Below, one piece after another: positions 33,697 through 42,875 of a stretch of DNA of 64,000 nucleotides; position 1 is the stretch's first letter, and every line of letters starts with the position of its first letter. Origin of the DNA: Rhizobium tropici CIAT 899 (lineage in GTDB: Bacteria; Pseudomonadota; Alphaproteobacteria; Rhizobiales; Rhizobiaceae); assembly GCF_000330885.1 (NCBI RefSeq), contig NC_020059.1, forward strand, positions 361,001 through 425,000. The letters are read 5' to 3'. The notes under the pieces are model-generated. The model did not search any database, had not been told where the DNA came from, and saw only the letters and a list, made by a program, of their open reading frames with translations. The translations under genes were made by a program, and so were the position numbers.

Positions 33697-34986
33697 TCAC
33701 ATCTTCCGTTGCAGACGGCTGAAGAAGAAGCCGTCGGTATCGGTGGAGGCTGGCGTCAGCGTAATGGTCTTGCCATCGGAGGAGCGGGGCTTTGGGGCAT
33801 CCTTGCCGAACAGCTTCCCCCATGAGCCCAGAGTTTCCACCACCTCGAAGTCCGGATTTTGGGCGGCGAAACGGTTTACCTGCGCTTCATTCTCTTCCGG
33901 CAGCACCGAGCAGGTGACATAGAGCAGCGCCCCGCCGGGACGGACGAATTCTCCGGCCTGGGCAAGGGCTTCCTGCTGCTGGCTGGTGCGCTCGTCCAGA
34001 TTTTTCTGCGTCAGCCGCCACTTGGTATCGGGACGGCGCCGCCACGTGCCGGTCCCGGTGCAGGGAGCATCGACCAGCACCTTGTCGAACTTGCCGCGCA
34101 GTTGGAGCAGGCCGTTGCGGTCGTCATGGACCTGGACATTGCGGGTGCCGGCTCGCTTTAGGCGCTCGATGATCGGCGCCAGCCGTCGCCGGTCGCTGTC
34201 ATAGGCATGGACCTGGCCCTTGTTGTGCATCGCGGCCGACATGGCGAGCGTCTTGCCGCCACCGCCGGCGCAATAGTCGAGCACCTGATCGCCCTCTTCA
34301 GGCAGGACCAGATCCGCGACGATCTGCGAGCCTTCGTCCTGCACCTCGAACCAACCCTTCTGGAAGGAGAGTTCGGCCGTGACGTTCGGCAGGCGGGACG
34401 CGCCTTCGCCGGCCGGAATTCGGATGCCGAACCGGGCGATTTTCGATGCCTGGCCGCCAGCGCGTTCCAGCACCTTCACGACCTTGGCACGGTCGGCCTT
34501 CAGTGCATTGGCGCGAAGGTCGAGCGTCGGGCGTTCGGAAAGAGCCTTGGCTTCGGCAAGCCAGCCATCGCCAAAGGCTTGGCTGAAGGAGGGCTCGACC
34601 CATTCGGGAATATCGCCCTGAATGTGACGAGGCGCATCTTCGAGCTTGCGGGCCGCAAAGGCGGCCAATGTTTCGGCGCTCGGCGCCTCGGGTGCAAATT
34701 TATCGCCGTCCAGCTCAGCAGCCAGCGCCTCTGGCGTCAGGCCCCATTGGCGGAAGAGCACGGCATGGGCAAGCGCGGACGCACTGTCGTCTTCCATCAG
34801 CCAGGCATGCGAAAGCCGCATGCGCAAGGCGTCGTAGACGATGTTGCCGATCGCGGCTCTGTCGCCGGAGCCGGCGAAGCGATGGGCAAGGCCCCAATCC
34901 TTCAGGGCATCGGCCACCGGTCGCTTGCGCGCTTCGATATCGGCAAGAACTTCGATGGCCCCCTGTAATCGGCCGCCCAGACGCAT
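33697..34986 (-). CDS. rsmB: 16S rRNA m5C methyltransferase RsmB family
   Basis: 429 aa. RsmB/NOP2-type enzymes put a methyl on C967 of 16S rRNA using SAM. Visible: SAM-binding block DYCAGGGGKTLAMSAAMHNK near residue 246-265, motif IV VDAPCTGTGTWRRRPD near 315-330 (catalytic-loop Cys in APC), and motif VI LLYVTCSVLPEENE near 363-376. The N-terminal NusB-like region is shorter than in E. coli. It stands alone, following RlpA in the same direction 206 bp away. Locus specificity for C967 is family inference. Confidence 0.93.
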   Translation of the reverse strand: MRLGGRLQGAIEVLADIEARKRPVADALKDWGLAHRFAGSGDRAAIGNIVYDALRMRLSHAWLMEDDSASALAHAVLFRQWGLTPEALAAELDGDKFAPEAPSAETLAAFAARKLEDAPRHIQGDIPEWVEPSFSQAFGDGWLAEAKALSERPTLDLRANALKADRAKVVKVLERAGGQASKIARFGIRIPAGEGASRLPNVTAELSFQKGWFEVQDEGSQIVADLVLPEEGDQVLDYCAGGGGKTLAMSAAMHNKGQVHAYDSDRRRLAPIIERLKRAGTRNVQVHDDRNGLLQLRGKFDKVLVDAPCTGTGTWRRRPDTKWRLTQKNLDERTSQQQEALAQAGEFVRPGGALLYVTCSVLPEENEAQVNRFAAQNPDFEVVETLGSWGKLFGKDAPKPRSSDGKTITLTPASTDTDGFFFSRLQRKM

Positions 34987-35117
34987 TCACACTCTCCTGC
35001 TCGCGCATGACCCGGAACCCGTTGGAGCTCATCTTGGGACTTTGCGCTCTACCAAAACCGCTGACGCCTCGCCGATCCGCGCAGACAATGCCCATGGCGG
35101 CGGATTTTGAGACGTCT

Positions 35118-35140
35118 CAATCGCGTGGTAGCCGCGATTG
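35118..35140 (-). terminator. Hairpin after the RlpA-like gene
   Basis: CAATCGCG (35118-35125) and CGCGATTG (35133-35140) form an 8-bp stem with a 7-base loop, 52 bp beyond the stop of the RlpA-like gene on the minus strand. No T tract follows. Confidence 0.4.
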
Positions 35141-35192
35141 GCCGAGAGAGCAAGCGTCATGCCGATTTGCCGGTGGTTCCGGCTTCCGGCGA

Positions 35193-35561
35193 TTACTTCG
35201 AGGCGACGACCTCGTAACAGACCTTGGCGGTACCCGAAGCGACCATGCCGATGTTCTGTGCGGCAGCGCGGGAGAGATCGAGAACACGTCCGCGAATGAA
35301 AGGCCCACGGTCGTTGATGCGAACGACGACGCTGCGGCCATTGTGCTTGTTGGTAACCCGCAGGCGCGTGCCGAAGGCAAGCGAGCGGTGGGCGGCAGTA
35401 AGATTTCTGGAACTCATGCGTTCCCCGGAAGCAGTCTTGGAGCTTCCCCCGTACCATGAAGCGCCTCCGCAGCCAGCGGATGCAAATGCCGGAGTCGAAA
35501 CGACAGCAATGGAGGCGGATATAGTTGCGGCGATTGCCAAAGAACGTGCGATTTTCTTCAA
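35193..35561 (-). CDS. RlpA-like double-psi beta-barrel septal protein (TTG start)
   Basis: 122 aa. RlpA-family proteins degrade denuded peptidoglycan at the septum or stabilise the envelope. The N-terminal [20 protein letters not shown] is a signal peptide (read from TTG; no ATG or GTG exists before the hydrophobic run, an in-frame TGA lies just upstream, and GAGGG stands about 9 nt before). The double-psi barrel follows: [36 protein letters not shown], and [19 protein letters not shown] (all conserved; the Asp of NDRGP is catalytic-site). The length matches short rhizobial versions without a SPOR domain. Confidence 0.88.
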   Translation of the reverse strand: MKKIARSLAIAATISASIAVVSTPAFASAGCGGASWYGGSSKTASGERMSSRNLTAAHRSLAFGTRLRVTNKHNGRSVVVRINDRGPFIRGRVLDLSRAAAQNIGMVASGTAKVCYEVVASK

Positions 35562-35659
35562 ACCGATTTTTCCCTCAAGCTATTGAACTTGCGCCTTGGG
35601 TAGGCGGCGGGGCTTAAATCAGGCCAAAAATGGCGAAAAAGTGCCACTTTCTATCACGG

Positions 35660-35680
35660 AATGTTACAGTCTGTAACATT
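35660..35680. promoter_or_regulatory. 21-bp palindrome upstream of the RlpA-like gene
   Basis: AATGTTACAG (35660-35669) and CTGTAACATT (35671-35680) are exact reverse complements around a single T. It lies about 99 bp upstream of the RlpA-like TTG start and is followed by the half-related TGTGACATT. It could be an operator for an unidentified dimeric regulator or part of a hairpin. Confidence 0.6.
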
Positions 35681-35803
35681 TGTGACATTGAAGGAATACT
35701 GGGACTATTCAGCGGATTTGCTTGATCGTGGAAAAAATCTAATAAAATCAGTTAAAAATGGAATGAATTTTCTCGAAAGCTTCGGGTGGTGTCAGTCATC
35801 ACA

Positions 35804-35831
35804 AAAGTCGGAAAAATAATTTTCCGACTTT
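35804..35831. terminator. 12-bp hairpin between SDR and RlpA genes
   Basis: AAAGTCGGAAAA (35804-35815) pairs fully with TTTTCCGACTTT (35820-35831) across ATAA. On the minus strand it lies downstream of the SDR stop (35959), and TTTTG follows the right arm, so it can end the GST-queG-SDR transcript; it may work in both directions. Confidence 0.6.
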
Positions 35832-35958
35832 GCCATAATCACTGCCGCATTTGTGCAATTTTAGAGGTCGTTAACCATAAATGCGGAGCAAATTGAACTA
35901 GGCTGGACGGCTAAGTAGGAATTTTCATGCGATATCGTAGGGCATGGAGAGCGCTTTC

Positions 35959-36831
35959 TCAGCCGCGCCATGCTCCTGAGGACCATAATTCGGCGAGCGA
36001 CATACGATACTCTGGGTAGCGGAACTGGAAGCCGAGCGCGCGCAATTTCGCGTTCGAAACGCGCTTGTTTTCGCCGTAGAAAGAGCGTGCCATCGGCGTC
36101 AGTTCAGCCGTCTCGAAAGCCTGTTCCGGTGGCGGTTCGACGCCCATCAGGCGGGCGGCCTCGACAATGACATCCTGCGGCGGCGCCGGCTCGTCATCGG
36201 TGACATTATATATGCCGCCGAGTTTGCGCTCCGACAGGAAATGGGCGCAGGCGCCGATATCCTCGACGCGGACGCGGTTGAACACCTGGTTCGCCTTGAT
36301 GAGCCTTCGGGCGGTTCCCTTTTCCAGATTGCAGAAGGCATTGCGGCCCGGTCCGTAGATGCCGGAAAGTCGCAGCACCGCGACGGGCAGGTCGAGCCGG
36401 ACGCCGACACGCAGCCAGCCGTCTTCCGCTTCTACCCGCTCGACCGAACGGTCCGCGACGGGATGCAGCGATGTCTGCTCGCTGACCCAGGCGCCCTTGT
36501 GATCGCCATAGACGCCGACGGTCGAGAGATAGCAAATCCATTCCAGCTTCGGCATCAATGCCTTGAGATTGAGCTGCGCCAGCCGCAGCAGCGGATCGCC
36601 GGATTTGCCGGGCGCGATCGATTGCACCAGATGCGTTGCCGTTTGCATCGCATCGGCCAGAGCCGGGTCGAGTGTCTCGCCGTCGAAGACGAAGGCCTCG
36701 ATGCCTTCCTTCGTCAGCTGTTCGGCCTTGTCGGCGGAGCGGGTCGTGCCGGTGATGCGAACGCCGGAGCCGGCGAAGGCCTTGGCGATGGCCGTTCCGG
36801 AATAGCCGCAGCCGAAAATCATCACATGCAT
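35959..36831 (-). CDS. NAD(P)-dependent epimerase/SDR (YeeZ-like)
   Basis: 290 aa from ATG 36831, with GGGG 7-8 nt upstream and overlapping the queG stop (TGATG). The atypical extended SDR starts HVMIFGCGYSGTAIAKAFAG with a GxGxxG near residues 8-13, then TTRSADKAEQLTKEG and ICYLSTVGVYGDHKG (active-site-like Ser and Tyr), and PRVEDIGACAHFLS-like C-terminal contacts. YeeZ proteins are of unknown substrate. Third gene of an operon with the GST and QueG. Confidence 0.87.
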   Translation of the reverse strand: MHVMIFGCGYSGTAIAKAFAGSGVRITGTTRSADKAEQLTKEGIEAFVFDGETLDPALADAMQTATHLVQSIAPGKSGDPLLRLAQLNLKALMPKLEWICYLSTVGVYGDHKGAWVSEQTSLHPVADRSVERVEAEDGWLRVGVRLDLPVAVLRLSGIYGPGRNAFCNLEKGTARRLIKANQVFNRVRVEDIGACAHFLSERKLGGIYNVTDDEPAPPQDVIVEAARLMGVEPPPEQAFETAELTPMARSFYGENKRVSNAKLRALGFQFRYPEYRMSLAELWSSGAWRG

Positions 36832-37988
36832 CACGATACCCCTGCCAGTTTCCATTCGGCGCGGACTTCTTCGTCCGCCTCGTCATGTCTTTGTGCCGCA
36901 AACGCATGGAATTCGCCAGCCGTCATCAGTCGCGATAGCGCCCAGACCGCCATGCCGCGCACGACTGGCGAGGGGTCTCCGGCCAATTCGCAGCATCTCT
37001 CTATCAGAGAGCGTTCGCTGGAATTACCGGCCGCGATGAGTACATTGCGGATGAACCGGTCGCGGCCGATGCGCTTGACCGGCGAGCCGCTGAAGAATGT
37101 GCGGAAGGTCGCATCGTCCAGATCAAGCAGAAAGGCGATCGACGGTTCCTTGAGATCCTCCCGCGCCACCAGCTTCATCTCCGAAGCGCTGCTGGCGAAT
37201 TTGTTCCAGGGGCAGGCGGCAAGACAGTCATCGCAGCCATAGATGCGATTGCCGATCAACGGCCGCAGCTGCGGGGCGATCGGCCCCTTGTGTTCTATGG
37301 TCAGATAGGAAATGCAGCGGCGCGCATCGAGCTGGTAGGGGGCAGGGAAGGCCGATGTCGGGCAGACGTCGAGACAGGCCCGGCAGGAGCCGCAATGGTC
37401 GACCTCGGGCTCGTCCGGCTCGAGATCGGCCGTGGTGAACATCGAGCCGAGAAAGAGCCAAGAGCCAAAGGCGCGGCTGACGAGATTGGTGTGCTTGCCT
37501 TGCCAGCCGAGACCGGCCGCACCCGCCAGCGGCTTCTCCATGACTGGTGCTGTATCGACGAAGACCTTGACGTCCTCCTTCGAGTGCGCGGCGAAGCGCG
37601 TGGCGATCTCTTTCAGCCGCCCCTTGATGACATCGTGATAATCGCGGTTTCTGGCATAAACCGAGATCGCCGCCTTGTCCTGCTTTTCGAGAATGCCGCG
37701 CGGATCTTCCTCGGGCCCGTAATTCAGGCCGAAGACTACGATGGAGCGGGTCTCGCTCCAGAGCACGCGCGGATCGCCCCGGCGGTCGCGGGTCTCTTCC
37801 ATCCAGCCCATGGTGCCGTGATAACCCTTGTCGAGAAACTGGCCGAGCCGCACGGCCGCTTCGGGAATGGCGTCCGGCCTGGTAATGCGACAGAGATCGA
37901 AACCATGGGCACGCGCTTCCTCTCGCAAGAAAGCCGTCAGTGTGTTTCTGCGCTTGTCAGCTTTTTCCGCTTCGCGATCACCGGGCAT
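36831..37988 (-). CDS. queG: Epoxyqueuosine reductase
   Basis: 385 aa. QueG reduces epoxyqueuosine to queuosine in tRNA, using cobalamin and two [4Fe-4S] clusters. The cluster ligands are clear: [18 protein letters not shown] (residues about 199-216) and [16 protein letters not shown] (about 250-265), each with CxxCxxxCP-type spacing. The N-terminal cobalamin domain contains [22 protein letters not shown]-like C-terminus (about 300-375) includes [13 protein letters not shown]. It lies 12 bp after the GST gene and overlaps the SDR start, so it is in an operon. Confidence 0.95.
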   Translation of the reverse strand: MPGDREAEKADKRRNTLTAFLREEARAHGFDLCRITRPDAIPEAAVRLGQFLDKGYHGTMGWMEETRDRRGDPRVLWSETRSIVVFGLNYGPEEDPRGILEKQDKAAISVYARNRDYHDVIKGRLKEIATRFAAHSKEDVKVFVDTAPVMEKPLAGAAGLGWQGKHTNLVSRAFGSWLFLGSMFTTADLEPDEPEVDHCGSCRACLDVCPTSAFPAPYQLDARRCISYLTIEHKGPIAPQLRPLIGNRIYGCDDCLAACPWNKFASSASEMKLVAREDLKEPSIAFLLDLDDATFRTFFSGSPVKRIGRDRFIRNVLIAAGNSSERSLIERCCELAGDPSPVVRGMAVWALSRLMTAGEFHAFAAQRHDEADEEVRAEWKLAGVS

Positions 37989-38000
37989 ATCGAGCCCTCG

Positions 38001-38693
38001 TCAGAAATCCAGATCGGCATAGTGCGAAACTGGTGTGACTCCACGCACGCGCTCCGCCAGGATCGGCCGGAAGGATGGGCGCGACTTCAGCCGCTGATAC
38101 CATTCTTTGGCAACAGGCGATTCCGTCCAGTCGATCTCGCCCAGATAGTCTAGCACGGAAACCGAGGCTGCGGCGGCGAGATCGGCGTAGCTCAGGCGCT
38201 CACCGGCCAGCCACTGCCGCGAACCTGCAAGCCAGGACAGATACTTCATATGCTGGCGGATATTGCCGCGCGCCATGCGCATGACCTTGGAATCGGGCGC
38301 GCCGCCACCCTGTTCGGCGGTCATCTGCAGCTTGAAGACGCGCTCGCGCGTCAGCGGCCGCGTCACATCCTGCTCCATCTTCTGCATGAACCATTCCGTC
38401 AGCCGGCGGATTTCGGCGCGCTGGAACGGATCTTCGGCCAGAAGCCGGCGGTCGCGCTTCAGAACGCCATGCGTCTCGTCGAGATATTCGGAAATGACCG
38501 AGGCGCCGCAGAGCGCCCGCATGCTGTCATCGACATAGACAGGCAGGGTGCCGGCGGGGTTCAGTGCCAGGAAATCGCGTCGCTTTTCCCAGGTCTGTTC
38601 CTCGATCAGCTCCGTCTGATAGCCATATTCCGTCAGGATCAGACGAACGAACCGGGAGGAAGATGACATTGGGTGATGATACAGCGTCGGCAT
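38001..38693 (-). CDS. Glutathione S-transferase
   Basis: 230 aa. GSTs join glutathione to electrophiles in the cytoplasm. The N-terminal thioredoxin-like domain starts MPTLYHHPMSSSSRFVRLIL, and the Ser-rich SSSSRF region is in the catalytic position. NPAGTLPVYVDDS (cis-Pro) and CGASVISEYLDE (Glu-Ser gamma-glutamyl contacts) follow. The alpha-helical C-domain starts near residue 85. It is the first gene of the GST-queG-SDR operon and diverges from uppP. Confidence 0.92.
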   Translation of the reverse strand: MPTLYHHPMSSSSRFVRLILTEYGYQTELIEEQTWEKRRDFLALNPAGTLPVYVDDSMRALCGASVISEYLDETHGVLKRDRRLLAEDPFQRAEIRRLTEWFMQKMEQDVTRPLTRERVFKLQMTAEQGGGAPDSKVMRMARGNIRQHMKYLSWLAGSRQWLAGERLSYADLAAAASVSVLDYLGEIDWTESPVAKEWYQRLKSRPSFRPILAERVRGVTPVSHYADLDF

Positions 38694-38844
38694 TGGTACT
38701 CGGGTGTTTCTGATTGATGCTACGGAAGTCTTTTGGGTCGCGATTCTGCGGCCCTAGTCATTTGTCATCGGTTGAAGCTATAGGATCTTGGCCTAGTTTG
38801 CACAAGCGAATCGGGCCGCCCTGCCGTTAGACAAAGGACACGAT

Positions 38845-39642
38845 ATGGCTGAACAAATTATTATCGCGTTGGTTTTAGGCCTTGTGGAGGGGCTTACGGA
38901 GTTCATTCCGGTCTCCTCCACGGGCCATCTGATATTGCTTGGACATTTTCTCGGCTTCAAGTCGGCCGGTACTTTTGAAGTTTTGATCCAGCTCGGCGCG
39001 ATTCTCGCCATTCTGCTTGTCTATTTCAATCGTCTCGTCCAGATCGCCAAGGCGCTGCCTGTCAGCGTCAAGGCTCGTCACTTCGTTCTGGCCGTCCTCT
39101 TCGGCTTTCTGCCCGCTGCCGTCATCGGCGCACTGGCGCATGATTTCATCAAGACGGTGCTGTTCGATTCGCCGAAGGTCATCTGTATCTCGCTGATCCT
39201 CGGCGGCATCGTCTTGCTCGTCATCGACAGGATCGAGTTCAAGCCGAAATACACCAGCGCCTATGAATTTTCCTGGCCGATGGCGGTCAAGATCGGCTTC
39301 TTCCAGTGCCTGGCGATGATTCCGGGAACGTCGCGCTCCGGTTCCACCATCGTCGGCGCTCTGCTGCTCGGCGCCGACAAGCGTTCTGCCGCTGAATTTT
39401 CCTTCTTCCTCGCCATGCCGACGATGGTCGGCGCTTTCACGCTGGATTTGTGGAAGAGCCGCCATGATCTCAGCTTCGCCGATGGTCAACTGATCGTCAT
39501 CGGCTTCTTCATGGCCTTCATCTCGGCGTTGCTCGTCGTGCGCGCGCTGCTCGACTTCGTATCCCGCCGGGGTTACGCCCCCTTCGCATGGTGGCGTATT
39601 GCCGTCGGCACGATCGGTCTCATCGGTCTCTATTTCGGCTGA
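38845..39642 (+). CDS. uppP: Undecaprenyl-diphosphatase
   Basis: 265 aa. UppP/BacA recycles undecaprenyl diphosphate to the monophosphate carrier used for peptidoglycan and O-antigen precursors, and overproduction gives bacitracin resistance. Seven to eight membrane segments; the first signature is [20 protein letters not shown] (about residues 12-31), with Glu and Ser/Thr active-site residues. The second is [18 protein letters not shown] near 155-172, with the catalytic Arg-Ser-Gly. AAAGGA precedes the ATG. A strong terminator follows. Confidence 0.97.
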   Translation: MAEQIIIALVLGLVEGLTEFIPVSSTGHLILLGHFLGFKSAGTFEVLIQLGAILAILLVYFNRLVQIAKALPVSVKARHFVLAVLFGFLPAAVIGALAHDFIKTVLFDSPKVICISLILGGIVLLVIDRIEFKPKYTSAYEFSWPMAVKIGFFQCLAMIPGTSRSGSTIVGALLLGADKRSAAEFSFFLAMPTMVGAFTLDLWKSRHDLSFADGQLIVIGFFMAFISALLVVRALLDFVSRRGYAPFAWWRIAVGTIGLIGLYFG

Positions 39643-39676
39643 GACCGCTTGTTCGTGCTGATATCCTGGAAAAATG

Positions 39677-39701
39677 AAGGCCGGTCAAAACCGGCCTTTT
39701 T
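39677..39701 (+). terminator. Rho-independent terminator of uppP
   Basis: AAGGCCGGT-CAAA-ACCGGCCTT (39677-39698) followed by a T run. GC-rich 9-bp stem, four-base loop, 35 bp past the uppP stop. Confidence 0.9.
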
Positions 39702-39710
39702 CATGCCCGA

Positions 39711-39875
39711 TCAGTTTCGGGAGGACGTGTCGATGGAACCCGTCGTGCAAGGGTCGACGCCGTAGGTCGGCGCACATTCGCCCTTGATCGAGGCGATGCT
39801 GCCGCGGGCCACGAAGGAGCCTGCGAGAATCACCAGTGCCGCGCACGCAAACAAAAGCGCGATAGACTTACCCAT
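39711..39875 (-). CDS. Small 54-aa secreted or membrane protein
   Basis: From ATG 39875, with GGAAAGG about 8 nt upstream. MGKSIALLFACAALVILAGS is a hydrophobic leader or single helix, and the rest (SFVARGSIASIKGECAPTYG...) is short, with two Cys (near residues 34 and 43) that could form a disulfide, and a GSIDTSSRN end. No lipobox. It is convergent with uppP and 292 bp upstream of nothing in the same direction. Function unknown; small rhizobial proteins of this kind are common. Confidence 0.6.
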   Translation of the reverse strand: MGKSIALLFACAALVILAGSFVARGSIASIKGECAPTYGVDPCTTGSIDTSSRN

Positions 39876-40104
39876 CGAAGAATGCCTTTCCGCAGAAGTG
39901 TGAAGCGCGCCACGGACCGGTTCATTGTCCAAGCCTGGGACGCGCGGCTGTGTTAGTCAGTGAGATGAGCAATAGCAATAAATGTTCATATTAAATTTGA
40001 CGTTAATGCTACTATTTCCGCACTGCGTCTTTTGAGCAACGCTGAGCTGTGAATGACGCTGCTCTGCCAGGCGTCCTAAAGTACGATTCTGTCTTCGCGG
40101 GGCA

Positions 40105-40137
40105 ATAAAAAACGCCGCTCGGCAAAGCCGGGCGGCG
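40105..40137 (-). terminator. Terminator of the NDUFA9-like gene
   Basis: On the minus strand an 11-bp GC-rich stem (40113-40123 with 40127-40137, one T-G pair, AAA loop) is followed by TTTTTT. It lies 30 bp past the stop codon. Confidence 0.88.
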
Positions 40138-40166
40138 CGTGAATTTCGTGGGAATGCGCCGAATCG

Positions 40167-41147
40167 TCAGGCGGCTTTGCCCGAGCCGGTAAACTGGCCC
40201 TGCGGGCGGTAACGCACCAGATAGGACGGCAGCACGGAGACAAGCAATGTCGGGAGCAGGCCGATGCCCTTCAGGGTGCGTCCTTCCGCTTCCGCCTGCT
40301 TCGAAACGACGTTGTCGCTCTTCAGCAGCGTTACCTGGTCGGCGGTGATCGGCGGCTTGATGAGCGGCACCAGCGACGCGACCGAGCCGATCAGCGAAGC
40401 CAGGCCGAAGGGGATGGAGACGAAGGACTTTTTGCGATTGATGACGGCAAGCGTCGTCTCGAGACATTCGCGGAAGGACAGAACTTCCGGACCGCCGAGC
40501 TCATAGGTCGTGCCGGCCTTCAGCTTGCCGTCGACGCTGCGAGCGACGGTTTCCGCAATGTCCTGAACATAGACCGGCTGGAACTTGGTCTTGCCGCCGC
40601 CGATCAGCGGCAGGAACGGCGCCGTGCGCGACATGTCGGCAAACTTGTTGAAGAACTCGTCTTCCGGTCCGAACACGATCGAAGGGCGTAGGATGATTGC
40701 ATCCGGCTTGATCGACAGAATAGCCGCTTCGGCGCGAGCCTTGGTGCGGGCATAGGCCGAAGGCGAATTGGCATCGGCACTGAGGGAGGAAATATGCGTC
40801 AGCGAGGCGCCCGCGCCGCGGGCGGCTTCCGCAATCGCCTTGGCGCCGAATTCCTGCACGGCGTCGAACGTGTTACGGCCGCTTTCGGCAAGGATGCCGA
40901 CGCAGTTGACGACATGCTGCGCGCCTTCGACTGCACGGTCGATCGAGTTGCGGTAGCGCACATTGGCCTGAACGATCGAAATCTGGCCGAGATTGCCAAG
41001 CGGCTGCAGGAAACCGGCAAGATCGGGACGGCGAACGGCGACACGGATGCGATAGCCGCGCTTGGCAAGCGCACGCACGACGTGCCGCCCGATGAAACCT
41101 GATCCTCCGAACACGGTGACGAGCGGCGGGAGGTTGGACAGGGTCAT
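40167..41147 (-). CDS. NDUFA9-like NAD(P)-binding protein
   Basis: 326 aa. The atypical SDR opens LVTVFGGSGFIGRHVVRALA (GxxGxxG, residues about 8-27). It then has RVAVRRPDL, ALLTHISSLSADANSPSAYARTKARAE (Ser and Tyr-x-x-x-Lys), and a membrane-leaning C-terminus. Rhizobial homologues are annotated as complex I NDUFA9 subunit family; in mitochondria NDUFA9 is an accessory subunit of NADH dehydrogenase. Bacterial function is not settled. A clear terminator follows, and the ATG is preceded by GGAGG-like purines. Confidence 0.88.
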   Translation of the reverse strand: MTLSNLPPLVTVFGGSGFIGRHVVRALAKRGYRIRVAVRRPDLAGFLQPLGNLGQISIVQANVRYRNSIDRAVEGAQHVVNCVGILAESGRNTFDAVQEFGAKAIAEAARGAGASLTHISSLSADANSPSAYARTKARAEAAILSIKPDAIILRPSIVFGPEDEFFNKFADMSRTAPFLPLIGGGKTKFQPVYVQDIAETVARSVDGKLKAGTTYELGGPEVLSFRECLETTLAVINRKKSFVSIPFGLASLIGSVASLVPLIKPPITADQVTLLKSDNVVSKQAEAEGRTLKGIGLLPTLLVSVLPSYLVRYRPQGQFTGSGKAA

Positions 41148-41259
41148 GGCAGGCTCCTCGAAAGGCTTTGATTGGGCTTATCTGGTTTCGTCTTAGCCGA
41201 TCCGCGCGCCGAGGTGAAGTGCTATCGCGCTGCATTGCAGCGTCGGCATTTCAAGGGGT

Positions 41260-41547
41260 TTAAACCCCTTCGACGACGACCATTTCGGCATCTGCCACCT
41301 GCTGCCGGATTTTGGCAGCGATCTGGTATTCCGGCGAATTGTAGCAATCGACGGCATGCTGCAGCGACGGAAACTCGATGACGACGTTGCGGCCGCGTGC
41401 CTGTCCCTCAAGCGGCGTAAACGCACCGCCGCGGGCAAGGAAATTCGCGCCGTATTTCTCGAAGGCGGGCTTCGCGGCGGCGACATAATCCTTGTAGCGC
41501 TCGGGGTCGCGGACATCCACGCGCGCGATCCAATATCCCTTTGCCAT
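41260..41547 (-). CDS. DUF1330 domain protein
   Basis: 95 aa, a dimeric ferredoxin-like alpha/beta-barrel fold. MAKGYWIARVDVRDPERYKD and the internal EFPSLQHAVDCYNSPEY are the conserved DUF1330 blocks. Proteins of this group have no known reaction. It is the last gene of a likely operon (pmtA-phosphatase-pyrF-DUF1330), 27 bp after pyrF. Confidence 0.88.
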   Translation of the reverse strand: MAKGYWIARVDVRDPERYKDYVAAAKPAFEKYGANFLARGGAFTPLEGQARGRNVVIEFPSLQHAVDCYNSPEYQIAAKIRQQVADAEMVVVEGV

Positions 41548-41574
41548 ATCTACCTCCCTGATGGTTCTGTAATC

Positions 41575-42267
41575 TTAGCGCGCGGCGTCCATCTCGGCGA
41601 GGATGGCGCGGGCGGCCTCCTTCGGATCGGCCGCCTTGACGATCGGCCGTGCGACGACGAGATGGCTGGAGCCGGCCTTGATGGCAGCGGCAGGCGTCAT
41701 CACTCGCTTCTGGTCGCCCTTGTCGCTGCCGGCCGGGCGGATGCCGGGGGTCACCAGCGCCATGTCAGGGCCGATGATCTTGCGGACGGCGGCGGATTCC
41801 TCCGCCGAGCAGACGATGCCGCCCATGCCCGCGAGATGCGCCTGTTCGGCCCGGCGCAGCACCAGCGTATGCGGATCATATTCATAGCCGGCGGCGATGA
41901 GATCGCCTTCGTCCATCGAGGTCAGCACGGTGACGCCCAGCAGGCAGAGGTCCGACCCTTTGGCCGCCGCGACGGCCGCCTTCATCGCTTTCGGATAGGC
42001 GTGCAGCGTCAGCATCGACATGCCCATCTTGACGATATTCTCCACGCCGGAGGCCACCGTATTGTCGATGTCGAGCAGCTTCATGTCGAGGAAGATCTTC
42101 TTGCCGCTGGCGGCGAGATCGCGGGCGAATTCCAGGCCGCCGGCAAAGGCGAGCTGATAGCCGATCTTGTAATAGAGGATGTCATCGCCGAGGGCGCCGA
42201 CCACTTTTTCGGCCTCCTGAAGGTTTGGAACATCCAGTCCAACGATCAAGCGGTCGCGTGCGGTCAT
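41575..42267 (-). CDS. pyrF: Orotidine 5'-phosphate decarboxylase
   Basis: 230 aa from ATG 42267; an upstream in-frame start would overlap the phosphatase gene. PyrF makes UMP from OMP in the last de novo pyrimidine step. The TIM-barrel active site is visible: [13 protein letters not shown] (Asp), YYKIGYQL (Lys), and [13 protein letters not shown] (Asp-x-Lys-x-x-Asp, residues about 60-72). [21 protein letters not shown] (about 178-198, shortened) closes the phosphate site. It lies 1 bp from the upstream phosphatase stop. Confidence 0.96.
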   Translation of the reverse strand: MTARDRLIVGLDVPNLQEAEKVVGALGDDILYYKIGYQLAFAGGLEFARDLAASGKKIFLDMKLLDIDNTVASGVENIVKMGMSMLTLHAYPKAMKAAVAAAKGSDLCLLGVTVLTSMDEGDLIAAGYEYDPHTLVLRRAEQAHLAGMGGIVCSAEESAAVRKIIGPDMALVTPGIRPAGSDKGDQKRVMTPAAAIKAGSSHLVVARPIVKAADPKEAARAILAEMDAAR

Positions 42268-42268
42268 A

Positions 42269-42856
42269 TCAAGCCCATCCCATCCAGTCTTCCATGGGTG
42301 TCCAGTCGCATGAGACGGCGCGCTTCGCAAGATCGAAACAGAAAAGATTGCCGCCACCCGGTGGCTGATCGCCTTGCCGCGCGATCGGCTTCCCCTCCAG
42401 ATGGCATTTCAGCAGCGTGCCGACGCCGCCGTGGCCGACGAAGGCGATCGGCACTTTCGGATCGTGGCGCGCAAGAACGGTCTCGACATTGGAGACGATT
42501 CTCGCCTGCGCATCAATGGCGCGCTCCCAGCCCTTGAAGCTCTCATGTGGGTTCGCAAAGAACCAGTCCGCCGCCTTCTCGAACTCCGGCGGCGCCAGAA
42601 AGCCGGTGGCGCTGCGGTCGTTTTCGTGCATGGCCTCGATGATGTCGATCGGTGCGCCGCTTGCGGCTGCCAAAGCCTCGGCCGTTTCGATCGCCTTTCG
42701 CTCGCCGCTGGAGATGATGAGGCCAAGCTTGCCAGCCCAGGACCGGCTCGCCGCCAGTCGCGCCCGCTCGGCCCCAATGTCGGACAAGCCCCATTGCGGC
42801 ACCGGCACAGTCGGGTCGATCCGCACCTGTGGGTGCGTAACATAAAGAGCGTACAT
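42269..42856 (-). CDS. Histidine phosphatase family protein (phosphoglycerate mutase-like)
   Basis: 195 aa. The family removes phosphate from small molecules or proteins via a phosphohistidine. The expected RHGxx start is atypical: [15 protein letters not shown] carries THPQV in place of RHG, and [16 protein letters not shown] supplies the Arg-Glu near residue 50; [13 protein letters not shown] near 140 gives the second His. The loss of the first RHG Arg suggests altered chemistry. It is the middle gene of an operon with pmtA and pyrF (19 and 1 bp spacers). Confidence 0.82.
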   Translation of the reverse strand: MYALYVTHPQVRIDPTVPVPQWGLSDIGAERARLAASRSWAGKLGLIISSGERKAIETAEALAAASGAPIDIIEAMHENDRSATGFLAPPEFEKAADWFFANPHESFKGWERAIDAQARIVSNVETVLARHDPKVPIAFVGHGGVGTLLKCHLEGKPIARQGDQPPGGGNLFCFDLAKRAVSCDWTPMEDWMGWA

Positions 42857-42875
42857 GGATTTCTCAGCGATTGTC

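Larger units (their letters stand above)
35562..35958. other. 397-bp intergenic region with palindrome and hairpin
   Basis: AT-rich DNA upstream of the RlpA-like gene and downstream of the SDR gene. It holds the palindrome at 35660-35680, the hairpin at 35804-35831, and a CtrA-like half-site GTTAACCATAA at 35870-35880. Short frames starting near 35929 overlap the SDR and lack support. No gene is called. Confidence 0.6.

Noticed and set aside
35929..36020. Small plus-strand frame starting at 35929
   Set aside because: It overlaps the 3' end of the SDR gene and has weak coding signals.
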